Of a DNA stretch of 64,000 nt, positions 1-11,465 are shown piece after piece. Source of the stretch: Steromphala cineraria. Taxonomy: Eukaryota; Mollusca; Gastropoda; Trochida; Trochidae. The stretch spans positions 77,155,338-77,219,337 of the forward strand of contig OU744720.1 in the NCBI GenBank assembly GCA_916613615.1. The letters are read 5' to 3'. The notes under the pieces were generated by a model. It made no database searches. It saw only the letters and a program-made list of their open reading frames with translations, and was not told the origin of the DNA. Numbering within the stretch: the stretch's first letter is position 1; the number at the start of each line of letters is the position of its first letter. A program made the translations under genes and the position numbers.

Positions 1-690
1 AATGGATAGTGAAATTCAAAGCTACTCATATTCGGCGAACGTTACCATCTTTCTATAACAAACAAAAATCATTTTGGGTAGATCCCAAGATAAGACTCGA
101 CTGGCATCATTTACGTTCTGATATATAGGCCCAGGATTATCTGGTATAATCAAAGTCTGAATATCAGAAAAATACGTTCATTATTACCGCAATGATATTT
201 TTCAAATGATGAAAGGTCCTGTTCGTACTCTTGGGAATGATTGATATATCAAAAACCTTTGCCTTAAAGGCCTTAATGGTAAGGACACAAATTTGAAAAA
301 CTTATGACATTGTTAGGGACTTTGAAAATAAAGTAAATATGCGGCAGTCCAGGGGAGTACTTTCCATCTGTAGATTGAAAATTGAGACACAAGATTTTGT
401 TAAGATATATAGAGATATGAATGTAATTACGTTTAACATTATTCATTAAACAAGTATAGGGGGACCAGGGCAAAGAACGCCTCCTAACATATATAAGTGT
501 GTTTTCTGGGCACATTTACATGTTTAGAATGCAACTTGCAGCATATCTCTAGTTATCATCAGATAGACTATCGTAAATGGTTACCTCATTAGGGTTCACA
601 GAGCAATCAAAGCTTTAAATTTTCTCACTAGGCAAGGAGTCTGCGCACAAAGTTCCATTTTTCTAGGCCTTATGCTTCTGTAGAAGAAGT
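1..690. other. AT-rich non-coding stretch
   Basis: I see no gene, splice-bounded exon, repeat array or RNA gene here. Open frames are short and lack a credible start or composition shift. This is plain AT-rich intergenic or intronic DNA. Confidence 0.6.
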
Positions 691-835
691 CGAAAATACA
701 CAAAGTTTATGGGCGGACAGACGCCGGACACCATGCCATGCTATAAGCCCATCGGGCTTTCAGGCCAGACGAGCTAAAAATTCGTCTTAATAGTGCCATG
801 AAGCTCGGGCATCTTTGCGAAAGCTAAACAAATAA
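690..835. repeat. Dispersed-repeat fragment of mollusc type
   Basis: The stretch holds GGGCGGACAGACGCCGGACA, then CACCATGCCATG, a small stem AAGCCC-ATC-GGGCTT at 745-759, and CCAGACGAGCTAAAAA. From memory, this order of GGACAGAC-, CCATGGCATG- and CCAGA-GAGCTAAAAA-like blocks is common in dispersed repeats of bivalve and gastropod genomes. Ends, target duplications and class cannot be set from one copy. It is used here as weak evidence for a mollusc source. Confidence 0.4.
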
Positions 836-1752
836 AAAAATCTAGGCTCTGTACGCGAAGCCGGACAAAATAATTCTAAGAACTATGAGAGTTTTTACTA
901 TTTTAACTCATATACTATCCGAAACCAGTAAATATATGAAAGAAATGAAGAAATGGATTGGTTTCAAAGACAAATTTAACATTTTACAACGTCTAATATC
1001 TGTCGAGCTTAATTGATTTTAGATCAAATATAATTTATGATGAATATCAAAAACCAATGAAAATATATGTTTTTATTGTTACTTTTCGTTATTATATTAG
1101 GAAACACAAACTCCTATAACATGATTTTATACTTCATTGTTATAATGAATTTTATGAAACAACAGCAAACTTATAAAATGAAAATGACATTTCTATTTAA
1201 GAAAAATAATTGATAGCTCTGACATTTTTGGTTAACCATAAATAAATATTTAAGATCACTCGGGGCAAATCGCTTACCCCGGTTTACTTTGCCCCTTTGG
1301 GGGTAGCATTCTATATGTGCATCATAGAAAAGTATCAAGCGATAAATTACAAATTTCCTGAATGAATATATGTTTTTTGTTATAGGTACAAAAAAGGGTT
1401 CAATGTTGCATTTTGTGTTTCCATGAAATATTCTAGTATGAACACATTCTTTTCTTTAAGCAAAACGCATTTTTTCCAATTATTTACAATGGTACGTCTC
1501 CAATTCACGGTAACGATGAAAACGTGGACCACAACGTTTGATAACGTTTGCTTTCATTGGTTAATAATGACAAACCACACCATCTGTCGAAAGTTAAAGG
1601 GAAATAACGCTTAGCCCTCGGTTCCCCTTATCTAGATTGTCTGAAACCTTTACCGATTCATCCGATTTCTACAGAAGCTATTGAATCTCAGCCAGGGAAG
1701 TTTTATTCAAATTCACACGTGAATTGTAAATCGCCAACCAGATAACTGTCAG
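836..1752. other. AT-rich non-coding stretch with one small inverted repeat
   Basis: No gene is supported. The only structure noted is an inverted repeat, GGGGCAAA at 1262-1269 against TTTGCCCC at 1288-1295, inside a locally G/C-rich island (about 1260-1310) in very AT-rich flanks. It could be a terminal part of a transposon, but no partner end was found. Confidence 0.5.
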
Positions 1753-1806
1753 TGACGTCATACCAATATTGTTGTTACCATCATGGACCATTGATTCGTG
1801 ACGTCA
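1753..1806. promoter_or_regulatory. Pair of perfect CRE palindromes
   Basis: TGACGTCA occurs at 1753-1760 and again at 1799-1806, 46 bp apart, the second extended to GTGACGTCAC. This octamer is the consensus site for CREB/ATF bZIP dimers. A close pair in AT-rich DNA suggests a cAMP-responsive or ATF-type element, but this is motif evidence only. It lies downstream of a candidate minus-strand exon (2139-2265) and so would fall within that gene's first intron if the exon is real. Confidence 0.4.
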
Positions 1807-2138
1807 CTCTGTCAAGACCTAATTGGGGGGAATAAATGATGATTGCTGCTTTTGATCTTTGTCACAACAATGCTAGATATTAAAACAGTTCACAAGAAAG
1901 CTTTTTCGTTACGAACATTGTCTTCTGCTTTGGAAATATTATTCCTCTAAATCGATTCTCCTTAATCTCGCAAGTTGCTATTGATACAACATAGAGACAA
2001 AATGGCATGTCAAATCTCGCAGGCAAAGCACGTGCATCCTCGTAAGACGGTCGCGAGAGTTGTTGACAATGTTGGCGTCAGGCTTAAGTATAGAGGCGAG
2101 AGCCACAACGCGGAGACGGATGGCTCGCACCGACATAC

Positions 2139-2265
2139 CTCGCCAACATATACTTGATATCTTATCGATTATAAGCGTTGCCATGGCAATCCCTTCGATC
2201 TCACTGTCTTCCTCGGGTACCGCTAACGAGGGTTGCGTTTTGGCGACTGCGTCAGAGTAGTCCAT
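2139..2265 (-). CDS. Candidate first coding exon, product unknown
   Basis: On the minus strand an ATG at 2265-2263 opens 42 codons that begin MDYSDAVAKTQPSLAVPEED and contain an acidic stretch, then a hydrophobic IAMATLIIDKISSIC segment. The frame runs into AG|GTATGT, a good splice donor with the intron starting at 2138; the exon would end in phase 1. Unspliced, the frame stays open to 1978 (95 codons). The patch is richer in CpG than its flanks. Start context is only fair (T at -3, G at +4). I recognise no family. Caution: the opposite strand is also open here, and the GTTGCCATGGCAAT at about 2176-2189 resembles an RFX X-box, so a regulatory patch is the main alternative. Confidence 0.3.
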
Positions 2266-3031
2266 GAACGGTTTTTGTCTATACTATATGTATAACCTTT
2301 TTGCCCTTTGTGAATTTACAATTCGTAATATCAAAAAGGCAATTTAAAAAAGGATATTATTGATATTAAATACTAAGATAAGGAAGTCCTTATTACAGAA
2401 AGAAATACATTTTAGAAATTAAACTTTTCAAACATTGTTTTTAATATTTTGTTACCAAAATATTAAAAATGAAAGGAATTTGTTGCAAAAAATATTTCTT
2501 AAATTGACATATCAACTAAACTCAGTAAATCGTTCATTGAATATATCCAATTTGTTTTGTTTAGATTATTCTACACTGTGGGAAAATATTAACACAGTTT
2601 TTCTATATGTAACACTTGTTTAAACCTATTTTCGGGAAATTGTCAACACTTTTTTTCTTAAAAGTTTATTAGTTAATACTAAATGAAACAGCTACTGAAA
2701 GACAAACGGTGTGTCGATAGAAATCGATAATGCTTGTAACATCTGATGGTTAGAATCAATATGAATAGATACACATTTGGTGACCTGTCACACAAACATA
2801 TTTATGAAGTGTTGCAAGCTCCATATATACTCACATGTTGTCTGCCTATGTTATATGGTATAGTTATAGCACTTCTCGTTCACGAGTCTCGGGGTAGCGT
2901 GACTTTGCAGGTACTTCCCCGATAGACATTGTGCACGTTTTACCAACATCATAAAAAGACTTGGACTTAAACATCAACCTTATTGCAATGAACATAATTA
3001 CTTGTTGCATTTATGATGAATTCCATTTTTA
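2266..3031. other. AT-rich non-coding stretch
   Basis: Low-complexity A/T runs dominate. No supported gene, repeat or RNA. Confidence 0.55.
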
Positions 3032-3055
3032 ATCTATCTATCTATCTATCTATCT
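3032..3055. repeat. (ATCT)n microsatellite
   Basis: Six ATCT units in tandem directly before the SINE-like element. A second, imperfect ATCT/CCAT tract follows the element's 3' end at about 3421-3500, so the element is bracketed by related simple repeats. Confidence 0.9.
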
Positions 3056-3056
3056 G

Positions 3057-3420
3057 GCACGTGGTCCTGTGCAAAGCTCAATTGATCACTATCAGTGTAG
3101 TTCAGCAACATCTGGCGTGACTCGCCGGATGGGTGGGTAACCCGATTCATTGCTGAATGAACTGAGAGCTTAAAGGGTGATTCCCTGCCCCACAGTCACG
3201 ATTATAACTTGTTTAGTCACCTTAGGCAAGAGACTTTACCCAAAATGTGCTTCTGTTCTCCCAGCAGTATTATTGGGTACCTGGTGAAAATTGTGTAGGA
3301 GGTGACCATCAAGCGCTTAATTGGCTGCTTGGGATAGACCAAGGTAGTAATTCAGGGAGTGCCTTGTGCATGCATTCGGTGTGGATATGTGCGTTATATA
3401 AATACTCTGATCATTATATC
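3057..3420 (+). mobile_element. SINE-like retroelement, about 365 bp
   Basis: Sequence between two ATCT tracts. The 3' end reads TGCGTTATATAAATACTC followed by ATTAT and ATCT simple repeats. That is close to the GCGCTATATAAATA-plus-short-tandem-tail seen at the 3' ends of several invertebrate and deuterostome SINEs (family knowledge). The middle has GGCAAGAGACTTTACCC, a variant of a block frequent in such elements. I could not make out a clean tRNA-type A/B-box promoter, so the 5' head is unassigned. An open frame across it is an accident of the repeat. Confidence 0.5.
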
Positions 3421-3500
3421 ATTATCTATCTATCTAGCTGTCTGTCCATCCATTCATTCGTCCACCCATCCATCCATCTGTCTGCCCGCCCCGCTGCAAC
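3421..3500. repeat. Imperfect ATCT/CCAT simple repeat
   Basis: TATCTATCTATC grades into TGTCCATCCATT-like and CCATCCATC units. It is the probable tail of the SINE-like element, or the microsatellite into which the element inserted. Confidence 0.75.
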
Positions 3501-5111
3501 CAAATCATCCATCAATCCATCTATAACAAAATGCATCCAAAGACACATTAATGCTAACCATACTTGCATGAGTAGATCTTGTGTAATTGGTCTTATATAT
3601 AGTTTAAATGTTAACAGTGCCAGACTTTAATTCAATCAATATGTTTAAAAGAATATTCGTGTTTGGAAAACCCCAATACATCTGTGATTGAAAATTATCT
3701 TCAGTAACGTGTTTTATTTAGGGACATCAAACAGGCTGATGACGCTATATACTGCATAATGATGTCAATTTCACCAACTCCTGGCCGGTGATTTTTGCAA
3801 ACTTTTCAACCAGAACATCCCAACTGTTGCTGAATGTCAACTGTAATTGCTTTTGACACTTCGAAATATCAATCCATCAATGTTTGCACATCGAAATTGA
3901 GTTTGGCCACCCCTTCATGTCGGTATTGTGATTTTTTCTTTCTCATCATTTATCGACACCTTATCTTAGACTAATGTTAGTTAACGAATAAATTGCAAAA
4001 AAATATTTAAGTGCTACCATCAATCTGTGCATCATTTTGAAAACATAAAACACAAGGATAGAATATCTAAATGTTTAAAATGAAGGTGGTCATTTACGTT
4101 TTAGAACACATACATTGGGGAAGTTTGATTAAATTGTACAAACTCATCAGAATATTTCTGGAATTCTTCTTGAAGTCATTGACTTTATTTTCAGCTTTAA
4201 TTTTGGATGAAATGATTAACAAAAATAAAACGATGAAAAAACGAAGAAGAATATCTATTCCAAATATAACACAAATCAAGTATGAAGTATGCATGTTGTA
4301 TATCCAACAGTACAATATTTTACTACTTTCACAAGAACAGCAAAATATCTTTAAAAGCAACAAATATCTTTTAAAAGGTTCAAACATAATGAAATCTAAC
4401 AGAATATCAATTCATAAAGAGTGACTCTGTCCTCGTTATTTGTTGCATCCTGTCCATCTCACAAATGTAACTTGTCGAATAGTCTGTTATTCCCATCCTG
4501 TCTATCTGCGCCTTCTGAATCTTACAATTGTAACTTATCCATTACCATGTTATTCCTGCTGCGCTAAGTTCCTTTCTACTCTTTTCAGAATGTCCCAATA
4601 TGCTCAATTGTATCCATATTCGGTACCATTGAATCAAAGTCTAATGGCAATCGTACAGTGACATGGTTTCCACGCGGGCAGAACGAGTTTAAGACGAAGT
4701 CTTCCAACAAGGGTCTCACTCAAGTATAGAACATGAGCATGGTACACACGAAGCAGCAATGAAAGCTTAATCCTCCCCAACCTTTTGAGAACCACCACAC
4801 TATTTTTCTTTTCAAAGCACCAGATTCCATTAACCTCATTGTACTAAAAGAAAAATTTGGATAGGTCAGTGAAGAGAACAGTGGAACACCTTTGGGTTAC
4901 AATATCAGATATGCCCTGGTCAAAGGTAGCCTTGCTGCTCAATGATGTGGACGTTTTGGGGATGTAACCTGAGGTACAGTCCTAAGTCATTTTCACTTGT
5001 GGGACGACTCAGACGGATTTGTAGAACAACATTTCATTCTTTTGCTCTTGATGTTCTGTCTGTGTCTACATGAAATGTACTATCAAACTCTGAGCGACAG
5101 ATGGCTACCCT
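3501..5111. other. AT-rich non-coding stretch
   Basis: No supported gene. A 117-codon ATG-initiated frame at 4071-4424 (+) is lysine/isoleucine-rich and overlaps a 97-codon frame on the other strand. A run of this length is expected by chance in 64 kb of AT-rich DNA, and no domain is visible. Confidence 0.5.
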
Positions 5112-5115
5112 TTAA

Positions 5116-5434
5116 AGGGGCAGTAGCACGTTTTTTGAACATTTTATATTTCACATTTTTCACTGATAATTGTAAGCTAATGCTAAATGTAGTATTTTGA
5201 TAGTGTCAATAATCTCATTACACAAGCCAATCATCCATAGTCAGAGGACAAAGTATGAAGATTTACATAAAATCCATTGGCGGCCATTTTGTGTGAACAC
5301 CTTTAATTCATTTTGTGTAAGAAAAAGGAATCGCAAGGTTAAACTTTACATTATAAATTTGAATTATTACTGCTCCATTTAGTTTAAATACATTGTCTTT
5401 CTTATATTCCCCCTTAAAACGTGCTACTGCCCCT
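5116..5434 (+). mobile_element. MITE copy A, TTAA target duplication, 319 bp
   Basis: A non-coding element bounded by inverted ends AGGGGCAGTAGCACGTTTT (left) and its complement (right), each flanked by TTAA (5112-5115 and 5435-5438). Two relatives lie at 33946-34165 and 44049-44404. The interior is shared with copy C over essentially its full length, with copy C in the opposite orientation. TTAA duplications are the hallmark of piggyBac-type transposition, so it is probably a non-autonomous piggyBac-superfamily derivative. No transposase is present in the window to confirm this. Confidence 0.85.
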
Positions 5435-5438
5435 TTAA

Positions 5439-6689
5439 AACGGCCACCAGTTTATATTTTGGATTGATCAACATGTAAGCATACGGTGGCTCTAAATAGC
5501 GGGAAAGTTTACCTTTTAAATATACCCTTTGAAGTTTAATTATCACATTATTCAAAACAACTTCTGGTCAACGCACAATGTTGGAGTTAAAGTTACATTG
5601 ATTAAATGTAAGTGTCAATTGATCGTTTGTTTAGAAGATGAAATATTTGAATGAATATATGTAATTATCATTGATGCATAAGTATGTTTAGTAAATGTCA
5701 GATGAGTTTACAGCTAGTAAAATCGCTGGAGTTGTTTCAATTGTACCAAGTTATATGGACAAAGGTGCTCTGTACTGTACAACTTCTTCAAATCTTAAAC
5801 GATCACAGAATTTCTGTAAGAAAAGTTGGAACACTTATCATTTTCCAACGAAATCAGTTTTGAACATATTTTCGAACAGGTCAAGGTGACTTCAGTTTCA
5901 ATTTTGTCTAAATGTTACAACAATGAAAATGTATACTTTGTTTGAGTATTTATCACCAATGCTTTCGTGATGTATTTGATAAAAAAAATGCGTTTGTATC
6001 CTTTTTTGTAACAGTTATTGTACATGAACAACAAAATGTGAATACTTGAATCTTTCTAAATGCAGATATTTTCAGGGAAATAAAATGAATGTTTACCAAT
6101 AAAGTTGATCAATGTGAGTCCGACGGGGCTCCGAGGGCATGTTCAAAACGAAAAAAGACAGCGTCTTTTTAAACAACCACTTTGATGAGATTTTGTTAAA
6201 AGATTTACCATTACAACAAGGCCTTAACATTTGGCAATGACCTACCAACGTTATCAAGATGCAAACATCTGAATGTGTGTTATACGTGGATATCAGTTGA
6301 TATAAAAACCACGTCGACGGCTTGACTCAAGTTTAAGTTCTTTGTATAATAGATAAAAACGTTAGTACAAAGTGTTATGCTATATATTGCAACTTGACGA
6401 AAGGCAAGAATAACCTAGAAACGTCGTAAGTGCAGAATAAAGAAGTTGTAATCCATGCCATACCTTGTAGGTCAACAACTAACAAACATCTTAATGCCCG
6501 TAAACAACTTACAAAGTTCATTGTTTCGATTTGCAAATATCTGTTGAAATAATCTGACTACTTAACATTTTATCTATTAATACAAATCAATAAATGACAA
6601 ATAATAGGAATTATTTGAAACTTTTTTCATATCAGATGGTATACGTTATCAGAAAGGTTGTTGAACCCTTCCATTATTATGCTAGTAAG
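5439..6689. other. AT-rich non-coding stretch
   Basis: I see no convincing coding exon, repeat array or RNA gene. Short open frames (for example 5695-5889) have no supporting features. Confidence 0.55.
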
Positions 6690-7264
6690 AGAGACAACAC
6701 TGTCCAAACTGTGAACCACAGAGAAGATTGGACACCAGAACGAGCTCGGTGTTTCGATCAACAATCGGCGGAGTTCAGTGGCCAGGATCAAGTTTGCCCA
6801 GCTACCAGAATCGATTATGGGAATGAGGTGAACGTGTCGCACGAACACAGCGCATGGAAGGTCCGCATGGCTTCCTCTCTGTTCAACATGCGCAGTCGTC
6901 GCATCTCTCCCAGTAGCGAGTAGCGTGATGGCGATGCAGGCAGTAGGAACGTTGAGCCAATGGCCGCCCCTCAGCAAGACTGGTTCTTTCCCGGCGTTCT
7001 GATCGATTCAGCCGGTTGCGCATGGTCGCGTACAGTCCCTGTAGGTGACTTGCCACTTCAGACAGTGTGTGGTTCCGGGATCTCCGACAAACGCCGCCGC
7101 CTTCTCGCCTGGACTACAATACGGAATTAATGAGTGGCACGACGTCACCGCCATAATTGCTCACGTGATCGGTCCGGGCGACACGGTGTCGTAAGGAAGC
7201 GACGATAGAAAGAAGGACTCATTGGAAACCACCCCGGATTCACATACATTTCATGGTAGCGCAG
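6690..7264 (+). promoter_or_regulatory. CpG-rich promoter-like patch ending in a splice donor
   Basis: G+C and CpG content rise sharply from about 6690 to 7420 relative to the flanks. The patch contains CACGTGATC, GACGTCACC and several CGCCGCC-like runs. It ends at GCGCAG|GTAAGAACG (exon end 7264), a near-consensus splice donor. Read on the plus strand this looks like a promoter with a largely untranslated first exon; a short ATG at 7253 gives only four codons before the donor. Alternatives: an open minus-strand frame of 73 codons (7145-7366) with basic composition, or a composition effect in which several frames are open by chance. Confidence 0.4.
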
Positions 7265-7935
7265 GTAAGAACGTTTTCCATCTGTTGCTCGAACGCGAAG
7301 AAATGTTGAAAAGGGTCTTCTGTTGCTTCTAATCCAGGGCTGCTTCAAATTCCCCCTCTCCTCCACCTTCTAAAGCCCGTCGCTTCGCTCTACGCTGTCA
7401 GTCAGATAACTGCATTGATTCCCCATTACTAAGCGATCGCCATCTCATCATAGAAGAGACTGCAGAACAGGCTTATTACGTTGAAATTGTATTAGCCAGT
7501 GTTGACGCCTGTTTAGATTGTCCTCGCTTTCAGTGTCGAGTCCCCCGCCTGTCATCCCAAACCATTACCATAATATATTCATTCAAAATAGACTTATATA
7601 AGCTGGAGGCGACTCATAAATGCCACCTGTACACTGATCACGTAGGAATCCAACTTCACGTCGCTTGTCAACCATTGGAGCGCCTTGTATCACAATTTAG
7701 CCATTCCTAACCCCATCGGTACCTCACTCCTTTACCATGTCTATGCGTGCATAAATTAAATTTTATATTTGAGATGGCGAGAGCAGGTTTATAGGGACAT
7801 GGCACTGCATGACTTCAGATTGTATTTTAGTCGATGCATACGTCTATAAATCAATACGACAACACCTATGTTAAGTGTACGATCAACGGCAAGTGCCTAT
7901 TCAGTCCTCGGTGTGCATAAATTAAACTCCCTCGA

Positions 7936-8051
7936 ATGGCACTGTCAAACATCCTTGAACTTGAGAAAGGGATGAAGGCAGAATTTGTGTCAATTCGGCC
8001 ACAAACAAGCTACAATCCTGACAGAAGCCTGTGGTTTGGTACTGGAAGGAC
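7936..8051 (+). CDS. Candidate coding exon, product unknown
   Basis: ATG at 7936 opens 38 codons, starting MALSNILELEKGMKAEFVSI and ending in an SLWFGTGR motif, followed directly by GGAC|GTAAGT, a strong donor (intron from 8052, phase 2). A stop lies shortly upstream in frame, so the ATG is a natural start. It sits about 670 bp downstream of the promoter-like patch ending at 7264, so the two could be consecutive exons, but no acceptor was clearly placed. I recognise no family. The minus strand is also open across 7922-8250 with a serine/threonine-rich reading, so the coding strand is uncertain. Confidence 0.3.
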
Positions 8052-8269
8052 GTAAGTTCTGGACAAGATGGTCCGAGGTCTGTGACCCGACCTTTGTCCG
8101 AGTCCTGTTTGTTCCGAGTCCTCGAACTGGTCTGCCGATTGGTTTCAACCTCATATAGAGGATTGGAGGACTTGACATCAGATCGCTCCGGTGTCAAAAC
8201 ACGGCCTCCATATTGGCAGACGACACAAGTGTTGTAGACGCAGACGTGAACCTAACTTGGCGGATTTGT

Positions 8270-10255
8270 CAATCATGAGAAGGTGAACAGGTTTTAATTA
8301 GGTTTACAACTATGATTTGTATGTCTATGCTGTTATGGGTTGTTGTTGTTAATGGCGTTGCCGAATCACCTTGTTAGTTTAAGTTGTACGTATTTTACGT
8401 CACGTTGTGTATTTTCATATATGCTTATCAAGGGGTTTATATCTATGTTTGTTTAATTTCGTCATTCTTCTTAACTTTGTTGTTGTGTAAAGGGTGTTAC
8501 ATTAATTCAGTAATTGTTGTTTTTAAATTTATAAACGTACTTTTTATACTGCAATAATACGTTATTGTTTGAAAATGATGAAGTACTTTGTACCTGACAT
8601 GAATTTTGAATCAATTTTATTAGAATATGAATATTAATTGTTTATTAGCATACTCAATGATGCATTAACATAAAAAAAACCCCATTCAGAATGCAACATT
8701 TATTTAAATGTTTGTACTCAGCTCAAACGAGGTTAATAATGACTGTTCTCAATGTTATATGTATGAAGAGTATGTACCTCATCTGAATACATTACGGTCT
8801 TTGAAACTCGCCATAATAATGAAACTTAAATCAATAAAGTTTGTTCTCTCTCTATAGAAATAGAAATCGATATATTAGAAACATCATGGTTTGCGAACCA
8901 TTAATGCTGGTGGACGCAATAGCAAGTAATATTTCAATGTAATTCCACATTAATTACACAGTATTTACAGAAGAAATAGCTATTTTGTATTCAAGATCAG
9001 ACCTGCATAGAATAAATCATCAGGATCGATGACAGTGAAACTGTCCTGTAAAATATCACCAATATTCCTATTGTTGGTTAAACATAGAGCGCCAGAAGCG
9101 GCAGATAAGCTTGATTCTCCAGGGCTGTTTGCTATTTCCACCCATCGATTGGTCCTTCCATCTCTGTATGCTAGCTTCGTTATTCAACCCGAGTCACTCA
9201 CAGCGGAATCACTTTAAATAGGAGAATAGCGAAACCTAATACGAACAACGAGTCCTCACATTCGTGTGCATTGCACAGCACAGTTGATTTTGTGCTGATC
9301 ATAAACATTATGCGCTATAGTTCATATTACATATTCATGGTCGCTGCCCTTGCCCCTTGAGACTTTAAACACAACAATCATAGAGCGGCGCCCATCAAAA
9401 GTCAATATTGTTCGATGTAACAGTCGTATTTGAGTATAAGTTGGGAGATTTATCGATGCTAGCTTATAATCGACGTGTGTTTTACTCTCAACGTTTATGG
9501 CACCTCAAAGACTGCTGCGATAGCAACACATTATTGTATTATGTTATGTCAATTATTTCAAGTTTGCATTCATAAAACCTTTAGATTTAGTGTTGCAAAA
9601 CAGTCGCATGAGGTAATGAATTCTGTATGATCAAATCAAATTAATGTTGAGTCTTCATGCAGGTTGACATTACTTTTCATCGGACTTCGATATTTAGTGT
9701 TGATCAAGATAAGGCTTATTGGGCTATGCATTTTTAATGTCACATCACAAAAGCAGTGCTAGTTGACATTGGGTTTTGAACAGGACCATGTAACAAAAGG
9801 AATTGTCAAATGATCACCAGCTATTGGGAAGAATAATGGATATTTGTAGGCCTATAACATATTTTGTGTGCAATTTGGGATTGTCAGAGACATCCGGGAC
9901 ATTGAGTGATTATGTTATCTTAACTGTTCATGATTTAGGACATGATTTATGAATAACATTACAACCAACAGTGTATAAAATAAAATAAAAGACACAATAA
10001 ATATTTATCTTGATGCCGAATCTGAAATTTACACGTTGCTGGCATTTTGCATGATAAATGAAAATATAATTAATTGTACTCCTAAATGAATGTAAAGGAT
10101 ATATTCGTTTTTGCACATGTGACATGCTATTAGTGGAAAGCGATACCTAGGTGTGTAGATTTCATTATGATAAGTGAACATTATACGCCAGAAGTTTTCA
10201 ATGTTGGTTTACAATGATTTGTGCCCGTGCTGATTTCAGCAAATACACAGTGTGT
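8270..10255. other. AT-rich non-coding stretch
   Basis: No gene, tandem array or RNA gene supported. Open frames are short and lack distinctive composition. Confidence 0.55.
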
Positions 10256-10259
10256 TTGT

Positions 10260-11070
10260 TATTCAGAGATGAATCTTCACATCCATCTAGAGCAATACCC
10301 AATAATATATCTCCACATCCACCCAGAGCACATGTTTGTTAACCAATAATTTATCTCCACATCTGTCGAGAACACGGCGTGTTTCTCATCCAGAGATATA
10401 TCTCCACATCCGTCAAGAACACGGTGTGTTTCTCATCCAGAGATATATCTCCACACCCGTCAAGAACACGGTGTGTTTCTCATCCAGAGATATATCTCCA
10501 CATCCGTCAAGAACACGGTGTGTTTCTCAACCGGAGATTTATCTCCACATCCGTCAAGCACACGGTGTGTTTCTCAACCGGAGATTTATCTCCACATCCG
10601 TCAAGAAGTCGGTGTGTTTCTCAACCGGAGATATATCTCCACATCCGTCAAGAACACGGTGTGTTTCTCAACGGGAGATATATCTCCACATCCTTCCAGA
10701 GCAAGATGTGTCAGTAAACCAATTATTTACATCAACATTTTTGACGGTGTGTTGATCAAGCAGAGAACTCCATACCCGTCTAAAGCACATTTGTTTGTCA
10801 CACCCCTAAGGCACAGTGTCGTATTTAACCAGAGTCATATATCCACATTCGTTAAGAACACAATGTGTTTGTAAACTAGAGATGTAACTCCAATTCTGTC
10901 AAGAGCATAATCTGAACCAGATATATGTCTCCACAACCGCCAAGAGCACTGTGTGTTGGTCAACCAAGTATTTAAATCCACATCCTTCGAGAGCTCATGG
11001 TGTTTTTCTTCGAGAGCCATAGCTCCATATCCGCCAAAAGCTGAATGTGGTCTTTGGTTACCAATGCAAA
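10260..11070. repeat. 47-bp minisatellite with palindromic core
   Basis: Tandem units of 47 bp, well kept at about 10375-10690 and decayed on both sides. Each good unit carries CACATCCGTCAAGAACACGG and a palindrome GAGATATATCTC (GGAGATATATCTCC in some units; a TTTATC variant breaks it in others). Because 47 is not a multiple of three and the unit has no stop, all three plus-strand frames are open across the array. The resulting repetitive frames of 112-139 codons are artefacts, not genes. Confidence 0.95.
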
Positions 11071-11074
11071 GCGC

Positions 11075-11460
11075 CAAATTGACACGAGTTAGAACAAATC
11101 GAAACAACTTTTGCTTAATGCTCTCACAAGTTTAGACTTTCCAATGGAATAGGATCCCGAGGACAATAGACTTGCAAATGAAATAGGATTTGATAAATGT
11201 TTGGGGTTTTATTAAAAACCATTGTTTCAATCAAGATGATTTCAGGGATTTTCAAAGCTAAAATTATTAAATTTGAATTAAGTTGTATGCGATTTTAATG
11301 ATTTACAACTGAAATGGAAATACATAATAATAAAATTCAAACGACAGTATAATTGTTATAAAGTGTATTTAATCGATATTGATTTCTAAGGGGAAAAGGT
11401 AAAAAAATTTTTTTTACACGAATAGTGGTTTATAATATCGTTTTCAAAATCATATACCTA
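11075..11460. other. AT-rich spacer between two minisatellites
   Basis: Unique AT-rich sequence with a short A/T homopolymer block near 11400. No gene seen. Confidence 0.6.
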
Positions 11461-11465
11461 CTCAA

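Noticed and set aside
3247..3630. 127-codon frame
   Set aside because: It runs through the SINE-like element and the ATCT/CCAT simple repeat.
4071..4424. 117-codon ATG frame
   Set aside because: Lysine/isoleucine-rich, overlapped by an open antisense frame, and of a length expected once or more by chance here.
8210..8222. CCATATTGG as an SRF CArG box
   Set aside because: It has five instead of six A/T bases between CC and GG.
10336..10874. Overlapping repetitive plus-strand frames of 112-139 codons
   Set aside because: All three frames read the same 47-bp minisatellite, whose unit has no stop and is not a multiple of three; the frames are products of the array.
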